Positions 24,776-34,086 of a stretch of 64,000 nucleotides of DNA are shown piece after piece. Position 1 is the first letter of the stretch; every line of letters starts with the position of its first letter. Below the pieces are notes generated by a model. The model searched no databases. It was given only the letters and a program-made list of their open reading frames with translations, and was not told the origin of the DNA. The DNA comes from an uncultured Bacilli bacterium. GTDB taxonomy: Bacteria > Bacillota_I > Bacilli_A > RF39 > UBA660. The translations under genes and the position numbers were made by a program. The stretch covers positions 1 to 64,000 of the forward strand of contig CAKPFG010000004.1 in NCBI GenBank assembly GCA_934153675.1, written 5' to 3'.

Positions 24776-25576
24776 ATGAAAATAAGATTAGGTTATGCTT
24801 GTATTTGAAAGACCCTTGATATTACATTATCAGGTATGCTTACATATACATATTTTCAGAAATTAGGAGATAGTGGTTATACTAAGTTAAATATAGTAAT
24901 ATTAAAAAATTTTAAAAATTTAGAGGAAATTTTAAAAGAATAGGTAAAATTATTAATGAAAATAATATGAGAGTAGATATGCATATAGATCCATATTATG
25001 TTTTGAATAGTGTGAATAGTGATGTTGTAAAATCTAGTATTAATATATGCAGAATTTATCAAAATATGTTTAATTTGATGAATATTAATTCAAATTTAAT
25101 TTTTCATATTGGGGTAAGACAATTAGCAAGGAGGAGAAAATAAAAAGATTTATAAAAAATTTTAACTTATTAGATGATGATATCAAAAAAATAATTTTGA
25201 TAGAAAATGATGATAAAATATATACGATTGAAGATTGTATATATCTAAAAGAACAAATGTTGGAATTTGTCTTGATTATCATCATTATAAATGCAATAAT
25301 TTAGGAAAAATATTAGAACAAAATTTAGAATATATATTAACCTCGAAAAAGAATTTTAAGATGCACTTTTCGTCTTTTAAAAGTAAGAAAGAAAATAGGG
25401 TTCATCATGATTATATAGATGTAAAATCATTTATGAAATTTTTAGATATTATCAAAAAATATGATCAAGATATAGATATAATGATTGAGACCACGGCAAA
25501 AGATGATGCGGTTTTTAGGTTGTTAAGACAATTAAAATATTATGGTTATAAGGTAGATGCATCTATATATTTGTAA
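24776..25576 (+). pseudogene. UV damage endonuclease UvsE (UvdE), decayed
   Basis: The start is intact (GGTGAT then ATG, MKIRLGYACI), but a TGA follows as codon 11, and further frameshifts and stops occur near 24940-25145. Reading across frames gives recognisable UvsE parts: KTLDITLSGMLTYTYF, MHIDPYYVLNS, LIFHIGVRQ, then an open C-terminal piece (25235-25576) with VGICLDYHHYKCNN, FKMHFSSFKSKKENRVHHDYID and DIMIETTAKDDAVFRLL. The functional enzyme nicks DNA 5' of UV lesions. Loss of this repair gene fits an anaerobic, light-free habitat. Confidence 0.8.
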
Positions 25577-25614
25577 AAATCCATAAAATGTTGTATACTA
25601 ATAGTATAGAATTT

Positions 25615-26021
<407 letters not shown>

Positions 26022-26032
26022 TAGGAGGATAT

Positions 26033-27514
26033 ATGAAAAAAATGGCAATATTTATATTTCTTTTTTTATCATTTATGGTATCAAATGTGAAAGCTTATGA
26101 ATCATATAAAATAGGTGATTCTGTTACATATAAGAATATAGACTATTATGTGATAAAAGATAGTGATAAAAATAAGGATTATGTTACTTTATTAAAAAAA
26201 GAACCATTAAAAAAGGATGAAGTTGATTTATCATCAACGGAATTAAAAAATAAAATAAATTACGAAAAGGATTATCTGCAAATGGCTTATTATTCAAGTG
26301 GTAATTGTGTTTCAGCAGGTAATAAATCTGGATGTGTTGTTGATTATAAATTATCAGATGTAAAGCAGGTTATAGATACCTGGGTAAATAAAAATGGCAT
26401 GTTAAGTGATTTAAAAAAAGACGAAACAGGATATAGTGCTAGACTTATAACAATAGATGAACTTATAAATGATTTGGGATATAGTGATAATGGTCAAGGA
26501 ACGATTATGATGTCTGAAAATAAAACGCCAAGTTTTTTGATAAAAAATTATTATTATTGGACCATGAGCCCAAAGGGAGATTCAAAAATTGAGGCTTTTG
26601 AAATTGGATTTAATGAAGTTGTTAGTACTTGTGTTGGAACAAAGGGAACTTATGTTCGCCCTGTTATTAATTTAAAAAAGGCAAAAATAAAGAATATAAA
26701 TGAAAAAGAATTTCAAACAGGTGATGTAGTTTATTATAATAATGTTAAATTTTTTGTTATAAAAAATAGTGATGCAAATAGTAAAAATGTTACCCTATTA
26801 AAAGCAGAACCATTAACAGTAGCTGAGGTAAATAAATATGGAAAAGGAATAATTAATAGATATACAAACTCAGATGGTGCTGTTTCAAAAGATGGGTATG
26901 GTGCTATTGCATATTATTCACGATCAGATTGTAAATATTTAAATGAAAAAGATATATCTGGATGTAGTACTAATTATGACATTTCTGATATTAAACGTGT
27001 TGTGGATAATTGGGGAAATGATTTTTTTTCATCAGAGTTATTATCTTTAGATGATTTAGGATACAGTTTAAGATTGTTAACAATAGATGATTTTATAAAT
27101 AATTTTGGATATGTAGGAAAAAATGATTCAATAACAGCTGATAGCATATATGAACCTTCGAATAGTACTCCTAATTTTGTTTCAAAAATATTTTCTTGTT
27201 GGACAATGAGTAGTGATTCAGATAATGATACATCTGTATATTATAAAAATACCTCAAATTATTCATCTGAATATATTAAAAAGTATTATCCTTTCTTATT
27301 TGATGATCTTGGTTCAGCAGCAGTTTATTTACCTAACTTTTCCGTTTGTCCCGTTGTAACTATTAAAAAAATGGATGTAACTGATAATACTTTCCAAACT
27401 GTAAATGTTCCAGATACTTTTTTAAATTTTAAAGTATTGACTCTAATTGGTATATGTTTAATTTTAATAGTACCTTTAGTGGTTTTTGTAATAATTAAAA
27501 CAAGAAAAAGCTGA
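26033..27514 (+). CDS. Surface protein with two lectin-like (DUF6273-like) repeats and VPDT anchor
   Basis: A 493-residue exported protein. Signal peptide residues 1-21 (...SNVKA). Two homologous repeats (~22-220 and ~225-450) each start with a short beta unit (YKIGDSVTYKNIDYYVIKD / FQTGDVVYYNNVKFFVIKN), followed by AYYS..C, a GYS[AL]R motif, YWTMS/CWTMS and RPVINLKK/CPVVTIKK. The C-terminus is VPDTFLN, a hydrophobic helix and KTRKS, resembling a sortase signal; the adhesin at 38111 has VPDTYKN and lies next to a sortase gene. Binding is the likely role, ligand unknown. AGGAGG is the SD. Its repeats use host-like codons, unlike the 3' end of the relative at 1-576. Confidence 0.75.
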   Translation: MKKMAIFIFLFLSFMVSNVKAYESYKIGDSVTYKNIDYYVIKDSDKNKDYVTLLKKEPLKKDEVDLSSTELKNKINYEKDYLQMAYYSSGNCVSAGNKSGCVVDYKLSDVKQVIDTWVNKNGMLSDLKKDETGYSARLITIDELINDLGYSDNGQGTIMMSENKTPSFLIKNYYYWTMSPKGDSKIEAFEIGFNEVVSTCVGTKGTYVRPVINLKKAKIKNINEKEFQTGDVVYYNNVKFFVIKNSDANSKNVTLLKAEPLTVAEVNKYGKGIINRYTNSDGAVSKDGYGAIAYYSRSDCKYLNEKDISGCSTNYDISDIKRVVDNWGNDFFSSELLSLDDLGYSLRLLTIDDFINNFGYVGKNDSITADSIYEPSNSTPNFVSKIFSCWTMSSDSDNDTSVYYKNTSNYSSEYIKKYYPFLFDDLGSAAVYLPNFSVCPVVTIKKMDVTDNTFQTVNVPDTFLNFKVLTLIGICLILIVPLVVFVIIKTRKS

Positions 27515-27516
27515 AA

Positions 27517-28190
27517 TGTACTCCATAGAGTAGATAGTATAAAAAAGCAAATATAAGTTAAATTATGGTAGAATACACTTCCGAAAGGAGGTGTTTTCTT
27601 CATCTTCAAAAGGACAAAAATTCAGAAGATTTTCAGATGAAGAACGAACTGAAATAGTAAATAAATATTTATCTGGTAAATATAGTTATCAAATTTTGAT
27701 AAATGAATATGGCATTAGTGGTGTACAGTTCATACTATGGTTGTTAAATACAATAAAACTGGAACTACTATTTCAGAACAAAAAGGTCTTCCTAAAGAAA
27801 AGGATTTGACGCACGAAGATTACAAAAAAAGATACGAAATATTAAAAAAATACCGAGTCTTCCTCAAGGTACAACAGAAGAAAAAGTAAATGTTGTAAGA
27901 GAACTTCGGCTAACATATCCTTTAAGGATTCTTCTAAAAATATCAGGACTAGCTAAATCAGTATATTATTATACTTTATCTAAAACTGATAAAAATGATA
28001 AAAACAAAGAAATTATAGATAAAATAAAAGTGAAATTAAAAGGACTGTCACCTGTAAATTATAGGTGACAGTCCTCTAATTAATAAATATTATAAAGTGT
28101 CCAACTTTTTGGGTTAATATTAAAACTTACTTCGTTCGCCTTTGATTTTTCTATTTGCTTTTTTTAGATGTCTACCGATTTGGGTTCACA
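27517..28190 (+). mobile_element. Internally deleted IS3-family (IS150-like) element
   Basis: The left end TGTACTCCATAGAGTAGATA begins 3 bp after the stop codon of the surface protein. An inverted related end (TGTCTACCGATTTGGGTTCACA) lies at 28169-28190. Another IS150-type end (AGTGTCCAACTTTTTGGGTT) is seen at 28096-28115, so two element ends may be nested. Only pieces of transposase remain (see the pseudogene entry). A perfect 13-bp inverted repeat (28041-28053/28063-28075) covers the last codons of OrfB. Confidence 0.7.
27591..28068 (+). pseudogene. IS3-type transposase remnant (OrfA fragment, OrfB ends fused)
   Basis: The first part reads as OrfA with its helix-turn-helix (KFRRFSDEERTEIVNKYLSG, KYSYQILINEYGISG), then shifts frame (GTTISEQKGLPKEKDLT). 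The second part reads as the OrfB N-terminus (VRELRLTYPLRILLKISGLA, KSVYYYTLSKTDKN) joined within a few codons to the typical OrfB C-terminus (KLKGLSPVNYR, stop). The whole DDE catalytic core, some 600-700 bp, is missing, so it cannot transpose by itself. Confidence 0.75.
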
Positions 28191-28201
28191 TCCAATCAAC
28201 G

Positions 28202-29878
28202 TTAATTTGCTTTTTTCGTATCTATCATAACTGGTGTAATTATTGGTCTTCTTCCTGTTACATTTGTAATATAACTTGATAATTCAGTTATGATATTAGA
28301 TTTAATTTCATTAAAAGATACATATTTTTTAATATTATCTAATATTATTTTCTTGGATATGGATTCTAATTTATTTATTAAGTCGTAATTTTCTTGAACA
28401 TATACAAATCCACGAGTTGTTATATTGACATCTCCAAGTAATTTTTTTTCTTTAGTATCTATATTAGCAATAACAACCACAATCCCATCATTGGACATTG
28501 TTTTTCTCTCACGCATAACGGCAGACGATACTTCACCAATTCTATTACCATCAACATATATATCTCCAGCTTGAACGTGGCCTTTTTTTTGTATTTTTCC
28601 TTTTCTTATTGATAATATTTCTCCATTTTCTAAAATGAAACAATTATCTTTAGGAATACCACATTCTATAGCAACATCGGCGTGACTTTTAAGCATTCTA
28701 AATTCACCATGAAAAGGCATGAAATATTTAGGCTTTATTAATCTTAACATCAGTTTTAGTTCTTCTTGATTACCATGTCCTGATGTATGAACGTCAGCTA
28801 GAGAAGAATTAGTACAAACTTTAACGTTTTGTAAATATAATTTATTAATTGTTTTAGAAATGCTTAAAGCATTTCCTGGTATAGCAGATGATGATAATAT
28901 AACTAAATCATCTTTTTGTAATTTAATTTGTCTATGTGTGCCGTTAGCTATTCTAGATAAAGCAGCAAGTGGTTCGCCTTGAGAACCAGTGCATAAAAGA
29001 CATACTTTACTTGGATCTAATTTATTTGCTTCGATTGGATCTATAAATATATCTTTATGTTTTATATAACCTTCTTTTAAGGAAATTTCAATATTGTTTT
29101 CCATACTTCTTCCAAAAATAGCAATTTTACGGTTATTTCTTTTACAAGTATCTACTATGTGTTTTAATCTGTATATATTAGATGCAAATGTAGCAATAAT
29201 AATTCTACCACTATGTCTTAAAAATATCTCAGATAAGGTGGCATCTACTTTAGATTCACTAGTACTCATACCTTCATTTAGTGCATTAGTACTATCACTT
29301 AATAGTAAGCTAACACCTTTTTGCCCAATGGCAGCCATTTTATGAATATTAGCCATTGGTCCAATTGGCGTAAAATCAAATTTAAAATCTCCAGTTGTTA
29401 CGATAGTTCCATTAGGTGTATTAATTACTATTCCGTGTGAATCAGGAATAGAGTGTGTTGTTCTAAAAAATTCTATATTAATATTTTTAAATTTAACTTT
29501 GGTTTTTTCTGTATATACATATAAATTTTTATATTTAATATTTTTATCTTCTAGTTTTTTTCTGATTAATCCAGCAGCCTGATTAGGAGCATAAATAGCT
29601 GGAATATTAATGTAACTAAGTAAAAAAGGAATTCCACCAATATGATCTTCGTGTCCATGTGTTATAAATAAGGCTTTAATTTTATATTCATTTTTCTTTA
29701 AGTAGTTAAAATCTGGAATAATATAATCAACACCAGGTAGTTCACTCGTTGGAAAAGTAATACCTACGTCTGTGATAATAATTTCATTTCCACATTCAAC
29801 GCAATAACAATTCTTTCCAACTTCGCCAAGTCCACCTAGAGCATATACTAAAGTATCATTATTTTCGAAAAATTTCAT
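28202..29878 (-). CDS. Ribonuclease J
   Basis: A metallo-beta-lactamase/beta-CASP RNase with 5'-3' exo- and endonuclease activity, central to mRNA turnover and rRNA processing. The zinc motif HGHEDHIGG, then HSIPDSHG and TTGDFKFD, the beta-CASP part (CLLCTGSQGEPLAALSRIA) and the C-terminal domain (to 558 residues) are all complete. AAAGGAGG precedes the ATG, and a consensus-spaced promoter lies at 29908-29936. Only one RNase J is seen in the window; J1 versus J2 is not decided, though all metal ligands are present as in J1. In known systems it degrades the cleaved glmS mRNA. Confidence 0.94.
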   Translation of the reverse strand: MKFFENNDTLVYALGGLGEVGKNCYCVECGNEIIITDVGITFPTSELPGVDYIIPDFNYLKKNEYKIKALFITHGHEDHIGGIPFLLSYINIPAIYAPNQAAGLIRKKLEDKNIKYKNLYVYTEKTKVKFKNINIEFFRTTHSIPDSHGIVINTPNGTIVTTGDFKFDFTPIGPMANIHKMAAIGQKGVSLLLSDSTNALNEGMSTSESKVDATLSEIFLRHSGRIIIATFASNIYRLKHIVDTCKRNNRKIAIFGRSMENNIEISLKEGYIKHKDIFIDPIEANKLDPSKVCLLCTGSQGEPLAALSRIANGTHRQIKLQKDDLVILSSSAIPGNALSISKTINKLYLQNVKVCTNSSLADVHTSGHGNQEELKLMLRLIKPKYFMPFHGEFRMLKSHADVAIECGIPKDNCFILENGEILSIRKGKIQKKGHVQAGDIYVDGNRIGEVSSAVMRERKTMSNDGIVVVIANIDTKEKKLLGDVNITTRGFVYVQENYDLINKLESISKKIILDNIKKYVSFNEIKSNIITELSSYITNVTGRRPIITPVMIDTKKAN

Positions 29879-29907
29879 TTTAACCTCCTTTCTTTTGCGA
29901 CCTAATC

Positions 29908-29936
29908 ATTATACTATTTATTTAGTAATTTGTAAA
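29908..29936 (-). promoter_or_regulatory. Promoter of RNase J
   Basis: On the minus strand TTTACA (29936-29931), 17 bp, TATAAT (29913-29908). Confidence 0.8.
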
Positions 29937-29975
29937 GTTAAGTATTATATGTTAAAATGTTTTTGGTGATGAATC

Positions 29976-30353
29976 TTGAAAAATAATAGTAATTTCGATG
30001 ATGTATATAAACAAGAAGAAGGAAAGGACTTATATGAGACTTTTACCTGCTTTGTACAGTTAAATAAAAAGTTTGTTTATCTTGCAATGTTTGAAAGTAT
30101 TCCTTTTACTTATAATAATAATTTTTATGATATTAAATTAGTTTTAGATAAAAATTTTTCCTTAACACCTATTGTTCATGCTAACATTTCAAAATATTAT
30201 TTAAATGAAAAAAAAGAAAAAATCATTATGTCAAGTATGACATTTAGTTATGACTGTTATAAAAGGATAATATTAGAACCAACCATTGAAATAAATGTAA
30301 ATAAAAATGAGGTAGGGGCAATGGATGATTTAATATCTTTACAACAAAGATAA
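29976..30353 (+). CDS. Uncharacterised small protein divergent from RNase J
   Basis: A 125-residue protein that I do not recognise. It has no membrane segment or signal. The start is TTG 29976 with GGTGAT 5 nt upstream; an ATG at 29969 is in another frame and closes after five codons. TGTTAAAAT (29950-29958) is an extended -10 ending 17 nt before the start. The sequence is beta-rich (FTCFVQLNKKFVYLAMFESIPF, KLVLDKNFSLTPIVHANIS) with several Tyr/Phe, ending in GAMDDLISLQQR. A terminator follows, so it is a separate small transcription unit. Confidence 0.55.
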   Translation: MKNNSNFDDVYKQEEGKDLYETFTCFVQLNKKFVYLAMFESIPFTYNNNFYDIKLVLDKNFSLTPIVHANISKYYLNEKKEKIIMSSMTFSYDCYKRIILEPTIEINVNKNEVGAMDDLISLQQR

Positions 30354-30370
30354 TTTTATAAAATTATTCA

Positions 30371-30411
30371 TAATGTAGACAAAACCCTAGTTTTTTTCTA
30401 CATGTTTTTTT
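30371..30411 (+). terminator. Terminator after the small unknown gene
   Basis: ATGTAG (30373-30378) with CTACAT (30398-30403) and an inner AAAAC/GTTTT stem, followed by a run of T. Confidence 0.7.
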
Positions 30412-30898
30412 GGTAAAGTTCTTTTTCTTCTTTTGAAAGTCTATTATTTCAAACTTACTTTTTTGGTATTATAAAAGTGTAATAATTAATTATAGAAATG
30501 TGATTGAATATTGCATTTTTTTTATTATGATTGAAGTGATTGGATAACGTAGCTCTTTTAGATATAAAGATCTCGTTATTAAAAGTGTTATCCAACTTTC
30601 ACATAATATATTTGTTTAAACAAGATGAGATTTAAATAGTTTTTGTGTAAAGCGCCAAAATGATGATATGTAGAGGAGTTGAAAGCAATCATAGTATAAA
30701 GAATAGGAAGGAAAAAGGAAAATGAAGTATGGAATTGTGAAAAAGATATATAAAGAATTAAAAATGTGGTAATTATTATTTTTAGTATGTCAACAAAATT
30801 AGATAGCTTGCGTTAGCATGTTTGAAAATACAATATGAAAAAATTATCAAAAACTATTGATTTTTATTGGCAAGTTTTAATGGAAAAAAGCTTTAGTA
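30412..30898. other. Intergenic region with a structured element
   Basis: No long ORF. A long-range inverted repeat TTGGATAAC (30540-30548) / GTTATCCAA (30587-30595) encloses a second pair CTTTTA/TAAAAG, so the segment could fold into one imperfect stem. At 30722-30772 a 16-residue frame (MKYGIVKKIYKELKMW) has AAGGAAAAAGGAAA upstream. Neither is recognised. Confidence 0.35.
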
Positions 30899-30927
30899 TT
30901 TACAAAAAATGTCATATATGTTAAAAT
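30899..30927 (+). promoter_or_regulatory. Promoter of the ireB-ruvX-yrzB operon
   Basis: TTTACA (30899-30904), 17 bp, TAAAAT (30922-30927) with TG one base upstream. Confidence 0.75.
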
Positions 30928-30956
30928 TAGAGTGTATTCATAGGTAGGAGGTATGT

Positions 30957-31199
30957 ATGGATCAGACAAAAACTTATAACTCTTTAGAGTTTCAAGAAGA
31001 ACTAATAGCAGAAACTATTAAAGAAGTAGCTTTAATATTAGATGAGCGTGGATATAATTCAATTAATCAAATTGTAGGTTATTTAATGAGTGGAGATCCA
31101 GGTTACATTTCCAGTCACAAAGAGGCCAGAAATAAAATAACAAGGTTTGAAAGGGCCGAAATATTAGAGGTTCTTGTTAAAAAATATTTGAATAGATAA
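30957..31199 (+). CDS. IreB-family regulatory phosphoprotein (DUF965)
   Basis: An 80-residue protein with the DUF965 pattern: ETIKEVALILDERGYNSINQ, then QIVGYLMSGDPGYISSHKEA and an RN.I..FER..ILE..V..YL end. In Enterococcus IreB is a substrate of the PASTA kinase IreK and controls cephalosporin tolerance; a PASTA kinase is encoded here at 41801. The start ATG 30957 follows GGTAGGAGG. Its stop overlaps the ruvX start (TAATG), giving the conserved ireB-ruvX-yrzB operon of Firmicutes. Confidence 0.92.
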   Translation: MDQTKTYNSLEFQEELIAETIKEVALILDERGYNSINQIVGYLMSGDPGYISSHKEARNKITRFERAEILEVLVKKYLNR

Positions 31200-31636
31200 T
31201 GAGATATTTAGGTCTTGATTTAGGAACCAAAACATTGGGAGTTGCTGTTAGTGATCTTACTAACACAATAGCAACATCTATTGGAATTATTAGATTTGAT
31301 AATGAAAATTATAAAGAAACGTATAAACCGTTAAAAAAGATTATTGATGAAAATAAAATTACTACAATTGTTTTGGGTTTACCTAAAAATATGAATAATA
31401 GTATTGGTTTTCGTGGTGAGGCAACATTAGAATACAAAAGAATGCTAGAGTCATGGTTTTGTATTTCTGTTATTATGCAAGATGAAAGACTGACAACAGT
31501 TGAGGCAACTAATTATATGTTGGAGGCTAATTTATCTCGTAAAAAACGAAAGAAAAGTATTGATGCACTAGCTGCAAGTATTATTTTACAAACATATTTA
31601 GATATTAAAAGGAAGGATGAAAAATATGGAAAATGA
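31199..31636 (+). CDS. ruvX: Putative pre-16S rRNA nuclease / Holliday junction resolvase RuvX (YqgF)
   Basis: A 145-residue RNase H-fold protein. Motifs: MRYLGLDLGTKTLGVAVSD at the N-terminus, VLGLPKNMNNSIG in the middle and QDERLTTVEA...SRKKRKKSIDALAASIILQ at the end, with the acidic residues D7, E-containing QDER and D of IDALAA expected for catalysis. Homologues process the 5' end of 16S rRNA and have been linked to recombination. It overlaps ireB by 1 base and the DUF1292 gene by 11. Confidence 0.93.
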   Translation: MRYLGLDLGTKTLGVAVSDLTNTIATSIGIIRFDNENYKETYKPLKKIIDENKITTIVLGLPKNMNNSIGFRGEATLEYKRMLESWFCISVIMQDERLTTVEATNYMLEANLSRKKRKKSIDALAASIILQTYLDIKRKDEKYGK

Positions 31637-31913
31637 GGAAATAATGACATTTAAAGTAATTAATGATGAAGGTAATGAAGTAGAATGTGAAGTATTATTT
31701 ACGTTTGAATCAGAGGAAACTAAAAAAAATTATATAGTTTATACTGATAATACAATGGATGAAGAAGGTAATACTAAGGTTTTTGCGTCAATTTATAATC
31801 CAAATGAGGCTGAAACAAAATTATTACCAATAGAAACAGAAAAAGAGTGGAAAATTATTGAAACTATTTTAGAAGAAATTCAATCTGAAGCAAATAATGG
31901 AAATGCTAATTAA
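31626..31913 (+). CDS. DUF1292 family protein (YrzB)
   Basis: A 95-residue acidic protein with the DUF1292 layout: MTFKVINDEGNEVECEVLFTF, NYIVYTDNTMDEEGNTKVFAS, then ETEKEWKIIETILEEIQ. The function is unknown, but its position after ireB-ruvX is conserved across Firmicutes. The start at 31626 is preferred over 31617, whose ATG would lie directly against the AAGGAAGG SD. Confidence 0.88.
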   Translation: MENEEIMTFKVINDEGNEVECEVLFTFESEETKKNYIVYTDNTMDEEGNTKVFASIYNPNEAETKLLPIETEKEWKIIETILEEIQSEANNGNAN

Positions 31914-31922
31914 TTAAATGGT

Positions 31923-32999
31923 ATGAAAAGATTTCTTTTTATTATAACTAGTATAATAACTTTTATTGTATCTTTTTTGGGCGTATGGCTTGTTTATTAT
32001 CACGTATCTTTAAGAGCAGTTACTAAAAGTAGTGGTGTTGTAAATTTTTCTGTTAAAGAAGGAAGTAATTACTATTCAATTGCACAAGATTTATTAAAAA
32101 ATAAGTTAATTCGTTCAAAATTTAGTTATAAGATTTATGTAAAATTACATAAACCAAAAAGTATTAAGGCTGGTGTTTATCAGCTTAATCGAAATATGAG
32201 TGTTGATGAGGTTGTTTATACATTATCTGGTGATATTAAGCATGATTTAAATAGCGTTAAAATTACTTTTAAAGAAGGTAAGAATATGCGTTATATTATA
32301 AAACAGATTGTTGCTAATACTAATAATAAAGAAGAAGATGTATTAAAAACCTTGAATGATCAAAAGTATTTACAAAAATTAATAGATAAATATTGGTTCA
32401 TAAATAGTGATATATTAAATAGCAATATTTATTATTCACTAGAAGGATATTTATTTCCAAATACATATAGCTTTAGAAAGAATATATCTGTTAAAGAGAT
32501 ATTTAATGTAATGTTAGATCAAATGGATAAAAATTTAAAAAAATATAAAATTGATATAGAAAAAAGTGGATATACTCCACATCAAATTTTGACTATTGCA
32601 TCTATTGTTGAATTAGAAGGTATAAATAGTTCTGATAGGAAAGGAATTGCTGGTGTTTTTTATAATCGTTTAAAAAATAATTGGAGTTTGGGTAGCGATG
32701 TTACAGCTTATTATGGTGCTGGTGTTGATCTTAGTGAAAGAGATTTAACTACAGTCGAACTTAATGATAATAATGCATATAATACGCGATCAAGTTTAAT
32801 GATAGGAAAATTACCGGTTGGACCTATTTGTAATCCTAGTATAGAAAGTATTTTAGCATCTATTTATCCAACAGTTCATGATTATTATTATTTTGTTTCT
32901 GATAAAACCGGGAAGACTTATTTTACTAAAACTGATAAAGAACATATAGCAAAGAAAAATGAATTGATTAAGGCGGGATTATGGTACACATACGAATAG
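31923..32999 (+). CDS. mltG: Endolytic murein transglycosylase MltG
   Basis: A membrane-anchored lytic transglycosylase that cuts nascent glycan strands and sets their length. One N-terminal helix (residues ~4-26), a LysM-like/YceG N-domain (VKEGSNYYSIAQDLLKNKLI..SIKAGVYQLNRNMSVDEVVYTL) and the catalytic domain with Glu in IASIVELEG, then VFYNRLKNNWSLGSDVTAYYG, YNTRSSLMIGKLPVGPICNP and YYYFVSDKTGKTYFTKTDKEH. 358 residues is the normal size. It sits 9 bp after the DUF1292 gene, as in the Bacillus ireB-ruvX-yrzB...mltG-trmR order. Confidence 0.92.
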   Translation: MKRFLFIITSIITFIVSFLGVWLVYYHVSLRAVTKSSGVVNFSVKEGSNYYSIAQDLLKNKLIRSKFSYKIYVKLHKPKSIKAGVYQLNRNMSVDEVVYTLSGDIKHDLNSVKITFKEGKNMRYIIKQIVANTNNKEEDVLKTLNDQKYLQKLIDKYWFINSDILNSNIYYSLEGYLFPNTYSFRKNISVKEIFNVMLDQMDKNLKKYKIDIEKSGYTPHQILTIASIVELEGINSSDRKGIAGVFYNRLKNNWSLGSDVTAYYGAGVDLSERDLTTVELNDNNAYNTRSSLMIGKLPVGPICNPSIESILASIYPTVHDYYYFVSDKTGKTYFTKTDKEHIAKKNELIKAGLWYTYE

Positions 33000-33556
33000 A
33001 AGATTTAGAAAAATATGCTTTAGAAAATCATGTTCCTATTATGCTTAAGGATGGAATTGATTTTTTAACAGATTATATTAAAAAAAATGGTATAAAAAGT
33101 GTTTTAGAAATAGGAACTGCTATAGGTTATTCGTCAATAAAAATGGCTTTTTGTGGTGTTAGTGTAACAACTATTGAAAGAGATAAAAATATGTATGATA
33201 AAGCTTTAAATAATGTCAATTTGTTTAATATGAATGATAAAATACATTTAATATTTGCTGATGCTTTAGATGTTGATTTGAAGGGAAAATATGATTTAAT
33301 ATTTATTGATGCTGCTAAAAGTCAATATATTAAATTTTTTGAAAAATTTCAAAAAAATTTAAATACCAATGGTGTTATTATTACGGATAATTTATCATTT
33401 CATGGCTTGGTTAATGATTGTTCTAATTGTAGTCGTAATACAAAACAGTTAGTAAAAAAAATAAAAAAATATATTGAATTTCTAAAAACAAATGCTAATT
33501 TTGAAACTACTTTTTTAGAAATTGGAGATGGAATTAGTATATCAAAAAGAGTATAA
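32981..33556 (+). CDS. SAM-dependent O-methyltransferase, TrmR (YrrM)-like
   Basis: A 191-residue class I methyltransferase. SAM-binding motifs: VLEIGTAIGYSSIKMA, TTIERD and DLIFIDAAKSQYIKFFE, then VIITDNLSFHG. In Bacillus the gene after mltG is trmR, which methylates 5-hydroxyuridine 34 in tRNA to 5-methoxyuridine; the same position here supports that role. The hydroxylation partner could be the U32-family protein at 12711. It overlaps mltG by 19 bp, and its stop codon lies in the loop of a terminator. Confidence 0.85.
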   Translation: MVHIRIEDLEKYALENHVPIMLKDGIDFLTDYIKKNGIKSVLEIGTAIGYSSIKMAFCGVSVTTIERDKNMYDKALNNVNLFNMNDKIHLIFADALDVDLKGKYDLIFIDAAKSQYIKFFEKFQKNLNTNGVIITDNLSFHGLVNDCSNCSRNTKQLVKKIKKYIEFLKTNANFETTFLEIGDGISISKRV

Positions 33557-33572
33557 TATTACTCTTTGTTTT
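33546..33572 (+). terminator. Terminator over the trmR stop codon
   Basis: AAAGAGTA (33546-33553) and TACTCTTT (33560-33567) with TAA in the loop, then GTTTTGTT. Confidence 0.65.
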
Positions 33573-33603
33573 GTTATAAAAGTTAATATTGAAAGGAAAT
33601 AAA

Positions 33604-34086
33604 ATGAAAAAATTAAAATATTTAGTATTAATAATAACATTGTTTTTGGTAGTTAATAAAATAAGTGCAGAAGGATTACCAGCTGGTGAATATAAAGTTG
33701 GTGATTTAGTAACATTATTAAAGGAAAAACCATTAAATGCAACGATGTAGACCTTTCATCAATTGAAATACAAAATAAAATAATTATTTCTGATTATGAT
33801 AGTAATAAATATATTAAAACTCCATTTTACTTAAGTGCTACTTGTTTATCAGTAGGAAATTTATCTGGGTGTACAATAGAATATAAATTATCTACTTTAA
33901 AACAAGTTATTGATATTTGGTCTAATAGTAAATAAAAAAAGATTTAAAGAAAGATTCTATAGGCTATAGTGTAAGGTTAATAATGTATGAAAAATTAATT
34001 AATAATTTAGGATATTCTATTAAAAATGGGGATACTTGTTATTTTTCACCAATAAATGTTACGTCTTTTTTTATATTTAAAAACTA
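33604..34086 (+). pseudogene. Decayed lectin-like surface protein paralogue
   Basis: SD GAAAGGAAAT and an intact signal peptide (MKKLKYLVLIITLFLVV...ISA) lead into AGEYKVGDLVTLLKEKPLN and a stop after 48 codons. Compared with the intact paralogue, the unit between two VT dipeptides (YKNIDYYVIKD...) is deleted. Downstream the sequence continues in another frame: DVDLSSIEIQNKI, FYLSATCLSVGNLSGCT, KQVIDIWSNS, then GYSVRLIMYEKLINNLGY, and ends before any YWTMS motif. It is dead by at least one deletion, frameshifts and a 3' truncation. Confidence 0.8.

Noticed and set aside
24776..25576. Two or three short real genes
   Set aside because: The short open frames (for example 25235-25576) are consecutive pieces of one UvsE sequence in different frames.
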